Origin: Bacillota bacterium
GTDB taxonomy: Bacteria > Bacillota > Clostridia > Peptostreptococcales > Anaerovoracaceae
Length of the DNA: 55,590 nt
NCBI GenBank assembly: GCA_016293805.1
Contig: JAEDDI010000005.1
Span: forward strand, 1 to 55,590
Direction: 5' to 3'
Below, one piece after another: positions 26,501 through 34,201 of the stretch (the stretch's first letter is position 1; every line of letters begins with the position of its first letter). The notes under the pieces were generated by a model. That model was not told the origin of the DNA. It did not search any database and was given only the letters and a program-made list of their open reading frames with translations. The position numbers and the translations under genes were made by a program.

Positions 26501-26955
26501 TGCGGACTGTTCTCTTCAAAATGCCTTTCGAATATATTGTCTGCCGCCTTCATTGCCAGAATCTCCGCCTGGTCTTCATCACATACGGAAAATCCGGGCT
26601 CAAGGTCTGTAAGATAAAAATACCTTCTCAGCATCTCTAGCGCGAATCCGTGAAATGTGGATATGTTTGCCCCTGCAACAAGGGAAAGCTGCCTTCGTAT
26701 ATATGATAGTTTTTTATCATCTGCCGTCTGAGCCTCTTTTGTAAGGGACTTTACTATTTTCTCCTTCATTTCCGAAGCAGCGGCATTTGTAAATGTCACT
26801 ACAAGGAATCTGTCTATGGAAACTTCTTCATCAACCACAAGCCTCCTTATTCTCTCAACCAAAACAGCAGTCTTTCCCGAACCTGCTGCAGCCGATACAA
26901 GAATATTTTTGTTTCTCAGTTCTATCGCTTCAGTCTGCGCTTTATTCCAGTTCAT
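23599..26955 (-). CDS. addA: Helicase-nuclease AddA
   Basis: AddA is the UvrD-like helicase and nuclease subunit of AddAB, which processes double-strand breaks for RecA. The 1118 residues contain Walker A AAAGSGKT (22-29), FIDEYQDSN, a GDVKQSIYKFR motif, the HKSKGLEFPLV motif VI region and a C-terminal nuclease domain ending in IVDYKNT. The ATG at 26955 follows GAGGGG by five bases; an ATG at 26970 overlaps that ribosome site. Its usual neighbour addB is absent from the window. Confidence 0.94.
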   Translation of the reverse strand: MNWNKAQTEAIELRNKNILVSAAAGSGKTAVLVERIRRLVVDEEVSIDRFLVVTFTNAAASEMKEKIVKSLTKEAQTADDKKLSYIRRQLSLVAGANISTFHGFALEMLRRYFYLTDLEPGFSVCDEDQAEILAMKAADNIFERHFEENSPQFIRFLSRYAGDRNERAAKQMVTDLYRMIMSIPEPFEWLDRSTQALSITDDEFMSGRIMSAILDDSRDVVSEFREYVEEMSDLLNESGVFHLEEKFRGYLESFPAENASYDEIAAFLEIPFPRMVTTKDEKEILAGIKDDLSAIRKRGTRELNDIKSRYFSQTPSEMAEDLRSTYDMAVFLSELVREYADEFRRLKAEKNLVDFSDIEHYALRILAAEPKVSEEYRKKFRYIFIDEYQDSNDVQEKLIEYISREDNLFMVGDVKQSIYKFRLAEPEIFMEKYHRYASEDEVNSTRIDFNENYRSKRGVIDAVNRVFMGRMEGYSEENRLNKGVAYEGELEYPAEIFVSISREPEDAEIDDEILKLRKEEIEALSACDIIRQNLGTEIYDVPSQSIRKMEYRDMVILMRSTRSGAGVYEAVLEEAGIPVYVDNGEGYFDTVEIEMIENMLRVTDNSRQDYPLIAVLFSPVMGFSVDDLTDIRLAKRDGEFYKAFEYYTESGKDERLRKKCLDARDTFEKWQQAALSEGLSDLVWSLIWDTGYYTYAGALPGGMQRQANLRALADRTLRLSEQGIRDLYGLITYIDILKTRNIPVGQVKTCSEDDNVVRIMTVHKSKGLEFPLVIAAGSAKKFNLRQKSRNVSCHKRLGFGILNVNETEHWYKKTVLQNLIERQSVKESYEEEKRILYVEYTRAMDRLYILGCTGDYNEEDYPVRHAASPLDFVSGMGLAYHIRTLEDVSDAAAAAKASKEDIRRILHSKEMPSGEVACRLSYTYPYEALTRMKYKYSVTEMSGHMDESVPLRTDVFDETERKLSAAEKGTVTHKVMQYIPFDAEDIDEEIRCLVQKNILSEDEADAVNRTGIKAFLESGIGKRAASAERIWREQPFTMMTELDGTEVMVQGIIDCFFSENGEAVIVDYKNTSVKSDEILTERYIRQLDLYQQAVEESYGMKVKERYLYLLMEGRMLKL

Positions 26956-26981
26956 AATATCCCCTCTCATCTTATGATTTA

Positions 26982-27010
26982 ATTATACAGTATCCTCATT
27001 ACAGTAGCAA
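26982..27010 (-). promoter_or_regulatory. Promoter of addA
   Basis: On the minus strand TTGCTA and TATAAT are spaced by 17 bases. It overlaps the divergent gpmI promoter region. Confidence 0.65.
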
Positions 27011-27024
27011 TCACAGTAATTTAG

Positions 27025-27033
27025 TGCTATAAT
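27025..27033 (+). promoter_or_regulatory. Extended -10 promoter of gpmI
   Basis: TGC-TATAAT forms an extended -10 element about 30 bases before gpmI. Its -35 region coincides with the -35 of the divergent addA promoter. Confidence 0.6.
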
Positions 27034-27066
27034 TGACAGGACAATTATTTGAGAGGAGGCATGATA

Positions 27067-28581
27067 ATGCTTAGACCAACAATGCTGATGATACTGGACG
27101 GTTTCGGTATCAGTCAGGAAACAGAAGGAAACGCGATAGCAAAGGCGAAAAAGCCCGAGCTCGACAGGATATTCAGAGACTATCCTTCAACTACTCTTAA
27201 AGCATGCGGTCTTGATGTGGGCCTTCCTGAAGGTCAGATGGGCAATTCGGAAGTGGGTCATCTGAACATAGGTGCAGGAAGGATTGTATACCAGGAGCTT
27301 ACCAGGATTACAAAACATATCAGCGATGGTCTGTTCTTTTCCAACAGAGCCCTCTGCAGGGCCATGGACCATGTTATAAAAAACAGAAGTTCTCTTCATA
27401 TTATGGGGCTTTTGTCTGATGGAGGAGTACACAGCCATATTGACCATCTCAAGGCCATAATCAGAATGGCACATGACAGGAATATCAGAAATGTATATGT
27501 GCATGCATTCCTTGACGGAAGAGATGTTCCGCCAAGATGCGCACTTAAATATATAGAAGAAATCGAAGGCTTCATGGCTAAGACCGGTACAGGAAGGATA
27601 GCCACTGTATCCGGAAGATACTATGCCATGGACAGAGACAAAAGATGGGAACGCGTCATAAAGGCATACGATGCCATGACCGTTTCGGATGGCATCAGGG
27701 CAAAAACCGCATCCGATGCAGTCAAAGCTGCATACGAAAGAGATGAAAACGACGAATTCGTTCTCCCTGCTGTTATCGAACCGGCAGTGCCAGTATCTAA
27801 CGGGGATTCTATTATTATGTTCAATTTCAGACCTGACAGAGCAAGAGAGATAACAAGATGCTTTGTCGATGAAAGGTTTGAGGGCTTCGAAAGAAAAAAA
27901 ACAGTTTCAGATTTATGTTATGTCTGCATGACGCAGTACGACGCATCAATGCCGAATGTGGACATCGCTTATCCGCCCGAAAAACTCAGAAACACACTGG
28001 GAGAATATCTTTCAGACAGAGGACTTGTGCAGCTGCGTATTGCAGAAACAGAAAAATACGCTCACGTCACCTTCTTCTTCAATGGAGGAGTTGAAGAGGA
28101 AAACCCGGGCGAAGACAGAATCCTGATTGATTCACCTAAGGTTGCAACTTATGATCTTCAGCCGGAAATGAGTGCCTATCTTGTTACAGAAAAAGTTCTC
28201 GAAGAAATCGCCAGAAACAAATATGACGTTATAATACTCAACTTTGCAAATGCCGACATGGTGGGACATACAGGCGTTATGGATGCTGCTGTTGCTGCAA
28301 TCGAAGCACTTGACAGATGTGTTCCAAGGATTGAAAAGGCAGTCCTTGAAAAAGGTGGACAGATTCTGCTGACAGCAGACCACGGGAATGCCGACGAAAT
28401 GCTTGACAGTGAAGGAAGGGTTGTAACAGCACATTCTCTTAATGATGTGCCTCTTGTCCATATAGCAAATGACCCGCATAAACTGCGTGACGGCGGAAGG
28501 CTGGCAGATATAGCACCTACCCTTCTGACTCTGATGGGCATGTCCATCCCGGACGAAATGACAGGCAAATCACTTGTATAA
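27067..28581 (+). CDS. gpmI: 2,3-bisphosphoglycerate-independent phosphoglycerate mutase
   Basis: GpmI is the manganese-dependent enzyme that interconverts 3- and 2-phosphoglycerate in glycolysis. The 504 residues show the metal Asp in MILDGFG (Asp11), the phosphoserine nucleophile in GNSEVGHLNIGAGR (Ser61), HAFLDGRDVPP, the FNFRPDRARE segment, NFANADMVGHTG and the second metal motif LTADHGNADEM. The ATG at 27067 is 7 bases after GAGGAGG; ATG and TTG codons further upstream are too close to that site. It stands alone, outside a gap-pgk-tpi cluster. Confidence 0.96.
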   Translation: MLRPTMLMILDGFGISQETEGNAIAKAKKPELDRIFRDYPSTTLKACGLDVGLPEGQMGNSEVGHLNIGAGRIVYQELTRITKHISDGLFFSNRALCRAMDHVIKNRSSLHIMGLLSDGGVHSHIDHLKAIIRMAHDRNIRNVYVHAFLDGRDVPPRCALKYIEEIEGFMAKTGTGRIATVSGRYYAMDRDKRWERVIKAYDAMTVSDGIRAKTASDAVKAAYERDENDEFVLPAVIEPAVPVSNGDSIIMFNFRPDRAREITRCFVDERFEGFERKKTVSDLCYVCMTQYDASMPNVDIAYPPEKLRNTLGEYLSDRGLVQLRIAETEKYAHVTFFFNGGVEEENPGEDRILIDSPKVATYDLQPEMSAYLVTEKVLEEIARNKYDVIILNFANADMVGHTGVMDAAVAAIEALDRCVPRIEKAVLEKGGQILLTADHGNADEMLDSEGRVVTAHSLNDVPLVHIANDPHKLRDGGRLADIAPTLLTLMGMSIPDEMTGKSLV

Positions 28582-28595
28582 TACAGACAATTAAA

Positions 28596-28625
28596 GGGAT
28601 GTTACCGCAAGGCAGCATCCCTTTT
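28596..28625 (+). terminator. Terminator of gpmI
   Basis: GGGATG/CATCCC enclosing an inner CC-GCAA-GG is followed by TTTT. Confidence 0.75.
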
Positions 28626-28660
28626 GCATATCCTGATCCGGATACCTGGTATTATATATA

Positions 28661-29356
28661 TCACAAAAGTCCTGCAAACAGCGATGCAAACACCACCGTT
28701 ATTATTCCTGAAACCGCTATGGAAAGACCTGCCACAGCGCCTTCTGTCTCTCCCATCTCCATTGCCTTTGCAGTCCCTATGGCATGCGCAGATGTACCCA
28801 TTGCAAGTCCTTTGGATATGGGTTCTCTGATTCTCAAAACTGCGCACACAGCCTCTCCGGTCATGTTTCCCATAACTCCGGTTATTACTATAACTGCCAC
28901 AGTTATTGTCACATATCCTCCAAGTTCTTCCGACACTCCCATGCCTATGGCAGTGGTTATGGACTTCGGCAGCATTGTCACATACTGCGCATGTGTAAGC
29001 CCCATTATCCATGACAGAGCAAATGTTACAGCAAGACTTGTCACAACCCCTGCAGTTATTCCTCCTGCCACTGCAAGTGCATTGTCCTTAAGAAGCTGCC
29101 ACTTTTCATAAAGCGGCACAGCAAGAGCGACCGTTGCAGGTGTCAGAAACCAGCTCAGATACTTTGCCCCCTCAGAATATGTTTCATAGTCTATGTCGGC
29201 AGCAGTAAGAACTGCTATTGTAACAGCAATAGAAATAAGAAGCGGATTCAGCAGTGCAGTTTTAAATTTCTTCTTTAGCATCATTCCTGCAGCATATGCA
29301 ATCAGACTAAGAGAAACACCTGCAAATACAGATGTCTCAAACATATCAGCTATCAC
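28661..29356 (-). CDS. lrgB: LrgB/CidB family membrane protein
   Basis: LrgB is the larger partner of the LrgAB holin-antiholin-like system, linked to autolysis control and, in some bacteria, to pyruvate or three-carbon acid uptake. The 231 residues have many membrane helices and the family stretch ATVALAVPLYEKWQLL, LPKSITTAIGMGVSEELGG and GTSAHAIGTAKAMEMGE. I prefer the GTG at 29356, which overlaps the lrgA stop (GTGA) and gives the usual N-terminus; an ATG at 29398 would need a 46-base overlap with lrgA. Confidence 0.9.
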   Translation of the reverse strand: MIADMFETSVFAGVSLSLIAYAAGMMLKKKFKTALLNPLLISIAVTIAVLTAADIDYETYSEGAKYLSWFLTPATVALAVPLYEKWQLLKDNALAVAGGITAGVVTSLAVTFALSWIMGLTHAQYVTMLPKSITTAIGMGVSEELGGYVTITVAVIVITGVMGNMTGEAVCAVLRIREPISKGLAMGTSAHAIGTAKAMEMGETEGAVAGLSIAVSGIITVVFASLFAGLL

Positions 29357-29709
29357 TGCCTCTTCCCCCCTCTCCTTATAATCAGCTGTGATGTCCATCC
29401 CGATGCCGCAATTACGCAGAAAAGCACAATCACAGTTATACAGAGTGCGGGCGCAAGGAAGCTCTTCAGTTCACCCCATGACGCCATAAGCCCGACACCC
29501 GCCGGAATGAACATAACCGGCATTATCTCTATCAGGAAAAATGCTGTATCTTTCACCTTTTCCAGAGGTATAAATCCAGTCGCAAGACAGGTAAACATTA
29601 TCACCATTCCATAGATACTTGCCGGCACCGGAAGAGGCAGATACAAATTAAGAAGCTCACCTGCAAACGATACTGCAAGTATTATCAAAAACTGTCTCAG
29701 ATATTTCAT
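29353..29709 (-). CDS. lrgA: LrgA/CidA family holin-like protein
   Basis: A 118-residue protein with four predicted membrane helices and the LrgA signature LYLPLPVPASIYGMVIMF. AGGAGGAGG precedes the ATG. It starts 18 bases after carB with no terminator between, so carB-lrgA-lrgB is probably one transcript. It pairs with LrgB. Confidence 0.92.
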   Translation of the reverse strand: MKYLRQFLIILAVSFAGELLNLYLPLPVPASIYGMVIMFTCLATGFIPLEKVKDTAFFLIEIMPVMFIPAGVGLMASWGELKSFLAPALCITVIVLFCVIAASGWTSQLIIRRGGKRQ

Positions 29710-29727
29710 GTCCTCCTCCTGATATGT

Positions 29728-32700
29728 TTATCTTTCCTCTATAAGTCTGTGAAGTTCCTGCACAGACTTCAGTTCACTTTCTTCACCGGCTGCAGCCTGC
29801 CTTATTCCCTCAGCTGTGGCCCTTGCTGCAGCTATCGTAGTTATATAAGGAATTCTTGACCGTATTGCCGCTTTTCTGATGTAGCTGTCGTCATGAATAC
29901 TTCCTTTCTCGATAGGAGTATTGATTATGAGGTCAAGTTTCCCTTCTTCTATTGCATCCAGTATGTCCGGAGAACCCTCGAATATCTTGTTAATCTTCTC
30001 AGCTCTGATTCCTGCATCCACAATCTTCATATATGTTCTTCCCGTTGCCACAATACTAAAACCGATATCGCTGAACTTTCTTGCAATTTCCGCAGCTTCA
30101 GGCTTGTCTTTTTCGTTCAGGGAAATCAGAACAGTACCTTTTAGCGGAAGCGGAAGTCCTACTCCCTCCTGTGATTTGCAGAAGCTTTCACCGTATGTGT
30201 CTGCAAGTCCGAGAACTTCACCTGTGGACCTCATTTCAGGTCCGAGAACAGGGTCAACCTCCTGGAACATGTTGAACGGAAATGCTGCTTCCTTGACTCC
30301 GTAGTAAGGGATCTTCCTTTCACGAAGTGAAGGAACAGGAGAAGGCTTTCCTGTAAGCTCTGAAGTTATAATTTCTGTCGCAAGAGGAACCATTCTGATA
30401 TCGCACACCTTAGATACCAGAGGAACTGTTCTTGATGCTCTTGGATTTGCCTCAAGAACATATACTTTGCCGTTTTCTATTGCGTACTGCATATTCATAA
30501 GGCCCTTTACATGCATTTCTTCTGCAATGAGTTTTGTGTATCTCCTTATGGTCCTGACATTCTCATCAGATATATGAACTGAAGGAATAACGCATGCAGA
30601 ATCTCCCGAATGAACACCTGCAAGCTCTATATGCTCCATAACAGCCGGAACAAAAGCATGTTCTCCGTCACATACAGCATCAGCCTCACATTCCAGTGCG
30701 CTGTTTAAGAACCTGTCTATGAGAATCGGTCTGTCAGGTGTGACTCCTGCTGCAGCCTCCATATATTCGACCATCGATTCATCATCATAAACTACTTCCA
30801 TTCCTCTTCCTCCGAGAACATATGACGGTCTTACCATTACAGGATATCCTATCTGGGCAGCAATCTTCTTCGCTTCATCAGCATTTACAGCCATTCCCGA
30901 TTCAGGCATTGGAATTCCAAGCTTATCCATCATGGCTCTGAACTGGTCTCTATCCTCTGCCAGGTCAATAACAGACGGTGATGTTCCCAGAATTCTCACA
31001 CCGTTTTTCTCAAGCTGCGCTGCAAGATTAAGCGGAGTCTGACCCCCGAACTGGGCTATAACACCGACAGGCTTTTCCTTTTCATGGATTGAAAGCACAT
31101 CCTCAAGTGTCAGCGGTTCAAAGTAGAGCTTATCTGAAGTATCATAGTCAGTCGATACAGTCTCTGGATTGCAGTTAACAATGATAGTTTCAAATCCCAT
31201 CCTTCGAAGAGCCATCGCTGCATGTACACAGCAGTAGTCAAATTCAATACCCTGACCTATTCTGTTGGGACCTCCGCCCAGAATCATTATCTTGTCTCTT
31301 TCACTGACCTCGTCATCATCTGTTCCATTGTATGTTGAATAGTAGTATGCGCTGTCTCTGGTTCCGCTTACATGAACCTTTTCCCACTTCTGCGTAATAC
31401 CAAGTTCCTTTCTTCTCTCCCTGATTCTCTCTTCAGAAATATCTGCAAGTTCACTTATATATCTGTCGGAAAAACCGTTTCTCTTGGCACTTTCAAGTAT
31501 TTCATCAGACGGCATTGTTCCCGGATGCGAAGATATTTCTTTCTCCTCTTCTGCAAGCGCCTTCATCTGTTCAAGGAAGTATCTCTTGATTTTTGTGATG
31601 TTTTCAATCTCATCGATGTCAGCACCCTTTCCGAGTGCAGTGTAGATATAGAAGTATCTTTCGCTTGACGGAGTTTTCAGTCTTTCGATAAGTTCTTCAA
31701 CAGTAAGCTCATCGAAATTCTTCACATGTCCCAGTCCGTATCTTCCTGTTTCAAGAGATCTTACTGCCTTCTGGAAAGCCTCTCTGAAGTTCTTTCCGAT
31801 ACTCATTACCTCACCGACTGCTCTCATCTGAGTTCCGAGTCTGTCCTCAACTCCCTTGAATTTCTCAAAGGCCCATCTTGCAAACTTTATTACAACATAG
31901 TCTCCGTCAGGAACATATCTGTCAAGAGTGCCGTACTTTCCGCACTCTATCTCCTTTAGCGTAAGCCCCGCAGCCAGCATGGCTGACACATTGGCAATTG
32001 GAAATCCCGTAGCCTTGGATGCAAGCGCCGATGAGCGCGAGGTTCTGGGATTGATTTCTATAACTATAATTCTTCCGTCCTTCGGATTTCTTGCAAACTG
32101 TACATTTGTTCCGCCTATAACCTTTACATTGTCAACAATGGCATATGCCTGCCTCTGAAGCTCTTTCTGAACGTCTTCTGAGATTGTCAGCATCGGTGCA
32201 GAACAAAATGAGTCTCCTGTATGAACTCCGAGCGGATCTATATTCTCGATGAAACATACTGTAATCATATTGCCTTCAGAATCTCTTACTACTTCAAGTT
32301 CAAGTTCTTCCCAGCCGAGAACAGATTCCTCAACCAGAACCTGCCCTACAAGACTGGCCGCAAGACCTCTCTCACAGACAGTGCGAAGCTCCTCTTCATC
32401 GCTTACAAGTCCGCCGCCTGCACCGCCCATTGTGTATGCAGGTCTCAGCACAACCGGATATCCCAGTTTTTCAGCGATTGCAGCTGCTTCATCCACAGTG
32501 TATGCCACTTCACTTCTCGCCATCTGGATGCCAAGAGAATCCATAGTCTCCTTGAATCTGATTCTGTCCTCTCCTCTTTCTATTGCATCCACCTCTACAC
32601 CGATAACCTTCACACCGTATTTGTCAAGTATTCCCTCGCTGTAAAGTTCCGAACATAAATTAAGTCCTGACTGGCCTCCCAAATTTGGTAAAAGCGCGTC

Positions 32701-32949
32701 CGGACGTTCTTTTGCAATAATCTGCTCAAGTCTTCTGACATTGAGCGGTTCAATATATGTTACATCTGCTGTTTCTGGATCTGTCATAATAGTTGCAGGG
32801 TTGGAATTCACCAGAACAATTTCATAACCCAGTCTGCGAAGCGCCTTGCATGCCTGAGTTCCGGAATAGTCAAATTCACAAGCCTGACCAATCACAATAG
32901 GACCTGAACCAATTATGAGTACCTTGCTGATATCTGTTCTTTTTCCCAT
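29728..32949 (-). CDS. carB: Carbamoyl-phosphate synthase large subunit
   Basis: CarB makes carbamoyl phosphate from bicarbonate, ATP and ammonia supplied by the CarA glutaminase. At 1073 residues it is full length, with two homologous ATP-grasp halves (starts IGSGPIVIGQACEFDYSG and LGGGPNRIGQGIEFDYC), the oligomerisation domain between them and a C-terminal MGS-like allosteric domain from about residue 935. CarA is not adjacent, which is unusual. It has its own promoter, and no PyrR-type attenuator was seen in its short leader. Confidence 0.97.
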   Translation of the reverse strand: MGKRTDISKVLIIGSGPIVIGQACEFDYSGTQACKALRRLGYEIVLVNSNPATIMTDPETADVTYIEPLNVRRLEQIIAKERPDALLPNLGGQSGLNLCSELYSEGILDKYGVKVIGVEVDAIERGEDRIRFKETMDSLGIQMARSEVAYTVDEAAAIAEKLGYPVVLRPAYTMGGAGGGLVSDEEELRTVCERGLAASLVGQVLVEESVLGWEELELEVVRDSEGNMITVCFIENIDPLGVHTGDSFCSAPMLTISEDVQKELQRQAYAIVDNVKVIGGTNVQFARNPKDGRIIVIEINPRTSRSSALASKATGFPIANVSAMLAAGLTLKEIECGKYGTLDRYVPDGDYVVIKFARWAFEKFKGVEDRLGTQMRAVGEVMSIGKNFREAFQKAVRSLETGRYGLGHVKNFDELTVEELIERLKTPSSERYFYIYTALGKGADIDEIENITKIKRYFLEQMKALAEEEKEISSHPGTMPSDEILESAKRNGFSDRYISELADISEERIRERRKELGITQKWEKVHVSGTRDSAYYYSTYNGTDDDEVSERDKIMILGGGPNRIGQGIEFDYCCVHAAMALRRMGFETIIVNCNPETVSTDYDTSDKLYFEPLTLEDVLSIHEKEKPVGVIAQFGGQTPLNLAAQLEKNGVRILGTSPSVIDLAEDRDQFRAMMDKLGIPMPESGMAVNADEAKKIAAQIGYPVMVRPSYVLGGRGMEVVYDDESMVEYMEAAAGVTPDRPILIDRFLNSALECEADAVCDGEHAFVPAVMEHIELAGVHSGDSACVIPSVHISDENVRTIRRYTKLIAEEMHVKGLMNMQYAIENGKVYVLEANPRASRTVPLVSKVCDIRMVPLATEIITSELTGKPSPVPSLRERKIPYYGVKEAAFPFNMFQEVDPVLGPEMRSTGEVLGLADTYGESFCKSQEGVGLPLPLKGTVLISLNEKDKPEAAEIARKFSDIGFSIVATGRTYMKIVDAGIRAEKINKIFEGSPDILDAIEEGKLDLIINTPIEKGSIHDDSYIRKAAIRSRIPYITTIAAARATAEGIRQAAAGEESELKSVQELHRLIEER

Positions 32950-32992
32950 TTTTGCCTCCTGTTATTTCTTCCGTCAAATTACCATCCTTTCG

Positions 32993-33021
32993 AGAATACC
33001 ACATTGTATACATCAAATCAA
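32993..33021 (-). promoter_or_regulatory. Promoter of carB-lrgAB
   Basis: On the minus strand TTGATT and TATTCT are 17 bases apart, leaving a leader of only about 35-45 bases before carB. Confidence 0.6.
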
Positions 33022-33044
33022 GAAAAAAGTCATTATGAGGCGGC

Positions 33045-33070
33045 AAAAAACGGTGCCCTGACAGCACCGT
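33045..33070 (-). terminator. Terminator of the typA-mscS-small membrane protein unit
   Basis: ACGGTGC/GCACCGT with a seven-base loop is followed on the minus strand by TTTTTTG. Confidence 0.9.
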
Positions 33071-33078
33071 AAATTATG

Positions 33079-33354
33079 CTATTTTTTCTTTTTGTGTCTT
33101 CGCTCAATATGAGCCCCGTTTGTCTCATACTTTGCGTTCTCATTGCGCTCGGCCCTCTTCCTGTCTCCCCTGATCTTAATGAAGAAAAGACCTGTATATG
33201 CAATACCCAGAATGACAAACAGAACAACAATATGCTTAAGCCTGCTCTCGGGTCCTACGACTCCCATTAATCTGAACATTATAAATGCACCGATCTGGAA
33301 GATCCAGAAATATACGAAATAGCTGATTAATCCTCCGACACCATTATTCTTCAT
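33079..33354 (-). CDS. Small membrane protein of unknown family
   Basis: I do not recognise this 91-residue protein. It has two hydrophobic helices (about 8-32 and 42-61) separated by a short loop with GPESRLKH, and a cytoplasmic-looking basic tail of 30 residues ending in four lysines. It is the third gene of the typA-mscS transcript, 40 bases after the mscS stop, and is closed by a strong terminator. Co-transcription suggests, but does not prove, an envelope or ribosome-related role. Confidence 0.7.
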   Translation of the reverse strand: MKNNGVGGLISYFVYFWIFQIGAFIMFRLMGVVGPESRLKHIVVLFVILGIAYTGLFFIKIRGDRKRAERNENAKYETNGAHIERRHKKKK

Positions 33355-33394
33355 AGATAATTCTCCTCATCTTGTTAATAAGCATATTATACAC

Positions 33395-34201
33395 TTACAG
33401 TTCCTGATTGTGAAGTCTAACTTCCATGTGGGGATACGGTATTTCTATGCTCTCTCTGTCAAAAGCATTCTTTACATTCTCCTGGATATAGTAATATGTG
33501 TCCCAGTAGGCAGAGTTGTTTGTCCACACCTTGAAATCAACTGAAACACCGTTCTCACCGTGTGCAGATATTCCTATTACAGGTTCTCTGTCATGCAGAG
33601 TCAGAGGGCAGTTCTTCTCAACCTCAGCCAGAATCTCCTTGACACGGTCAAGATCAGAATCATATCCGACTTCAAACACACAGTCAACCCTTCTTATTCC
33701 CTGTCTGGAATAATTCGTCACAATTGAAGAAGTAACTGTTCCGTTCGGAATTATTACTGTCTTCTGGTCAACAGTTGTAATTACCGTATTCATTATATCA
33801 ATATCCATAACCTGGCCTTCCGAATCACCTATCTTTATATACTCCTCTCTTCCGAAAGGTTTTGTAAGCAGAATAATAATTCCGCCTGCGACATTTGCAA
33901 GACTGTCCTTGAGCGCCAGTGCTATCGCAGCTCCAGCTGCCGAAAGCACAGCAACAAATGTAGTTGTATTGACATTCAGTTCCGAAAGCACAGCAACAAC
34001 TATGAATATCCATCCGGCTATTCTCACAAGATTCGTTATGAATTTATGGAGGGCCGGATCTATGGAACTCTTCTTAAGACCTTTTCGGAGGATATGCATA
34101 ATCAGCTTCAGCGCCAGAAAACCCAGCAGAAGAACCGCCGCTGCTGCAATTATACATGCAAACGAATCAAGCCCTGTTTTCTCAAGTAGTTTCTCAATCA
34201 T
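33395..34201 (-). CDS. MscS family mechanosensitive channel
   Basis: Small-conductance mechanosensitive channels open under membrane tension to release solutes during osmotic downshock. The 268 residues have N-terminal helices and the pore-lining TM3 region (VAVLSAAGAAIALALKDSLANVAGGIII), followed by the beta domain with VIIPNGTVTSSIVTNYSR. The ATG overlaps the typA stop (TAATG), so it is translationally coupled to typA. Confidence 0.9.
   Translation of the reverse strand: MIEKLLEKTGLDSFACIIAAAAVLLLGFLALKLIMHILRKGLKKSSIDPALHKFITNLVRIAGWIFIVVAVLSELNVNTTTFVAVLSAAGAAIALALKDSLANVAGGIIILLTKPFGREEYIKIGDSEGQVMDIDIMNTVITTVDQKTVIIPNGTVTSSIVTNYSRQGIRRVDCVFEVGYDSDLDRVKEILAEVEKNCPLTLHDREPVIGISAHGENGVSVDFKVWTNNSAYWDTYYYIQENVKNAFDRESIEIPYPHMEVRLHNQEL

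Noticed and set aside
32950..33044. A PyrR-type attenuator before carB
   Set aside because: The only strong hairpin lies before the carB promoter and belongs to the preceding unit; the leader itself is too short.
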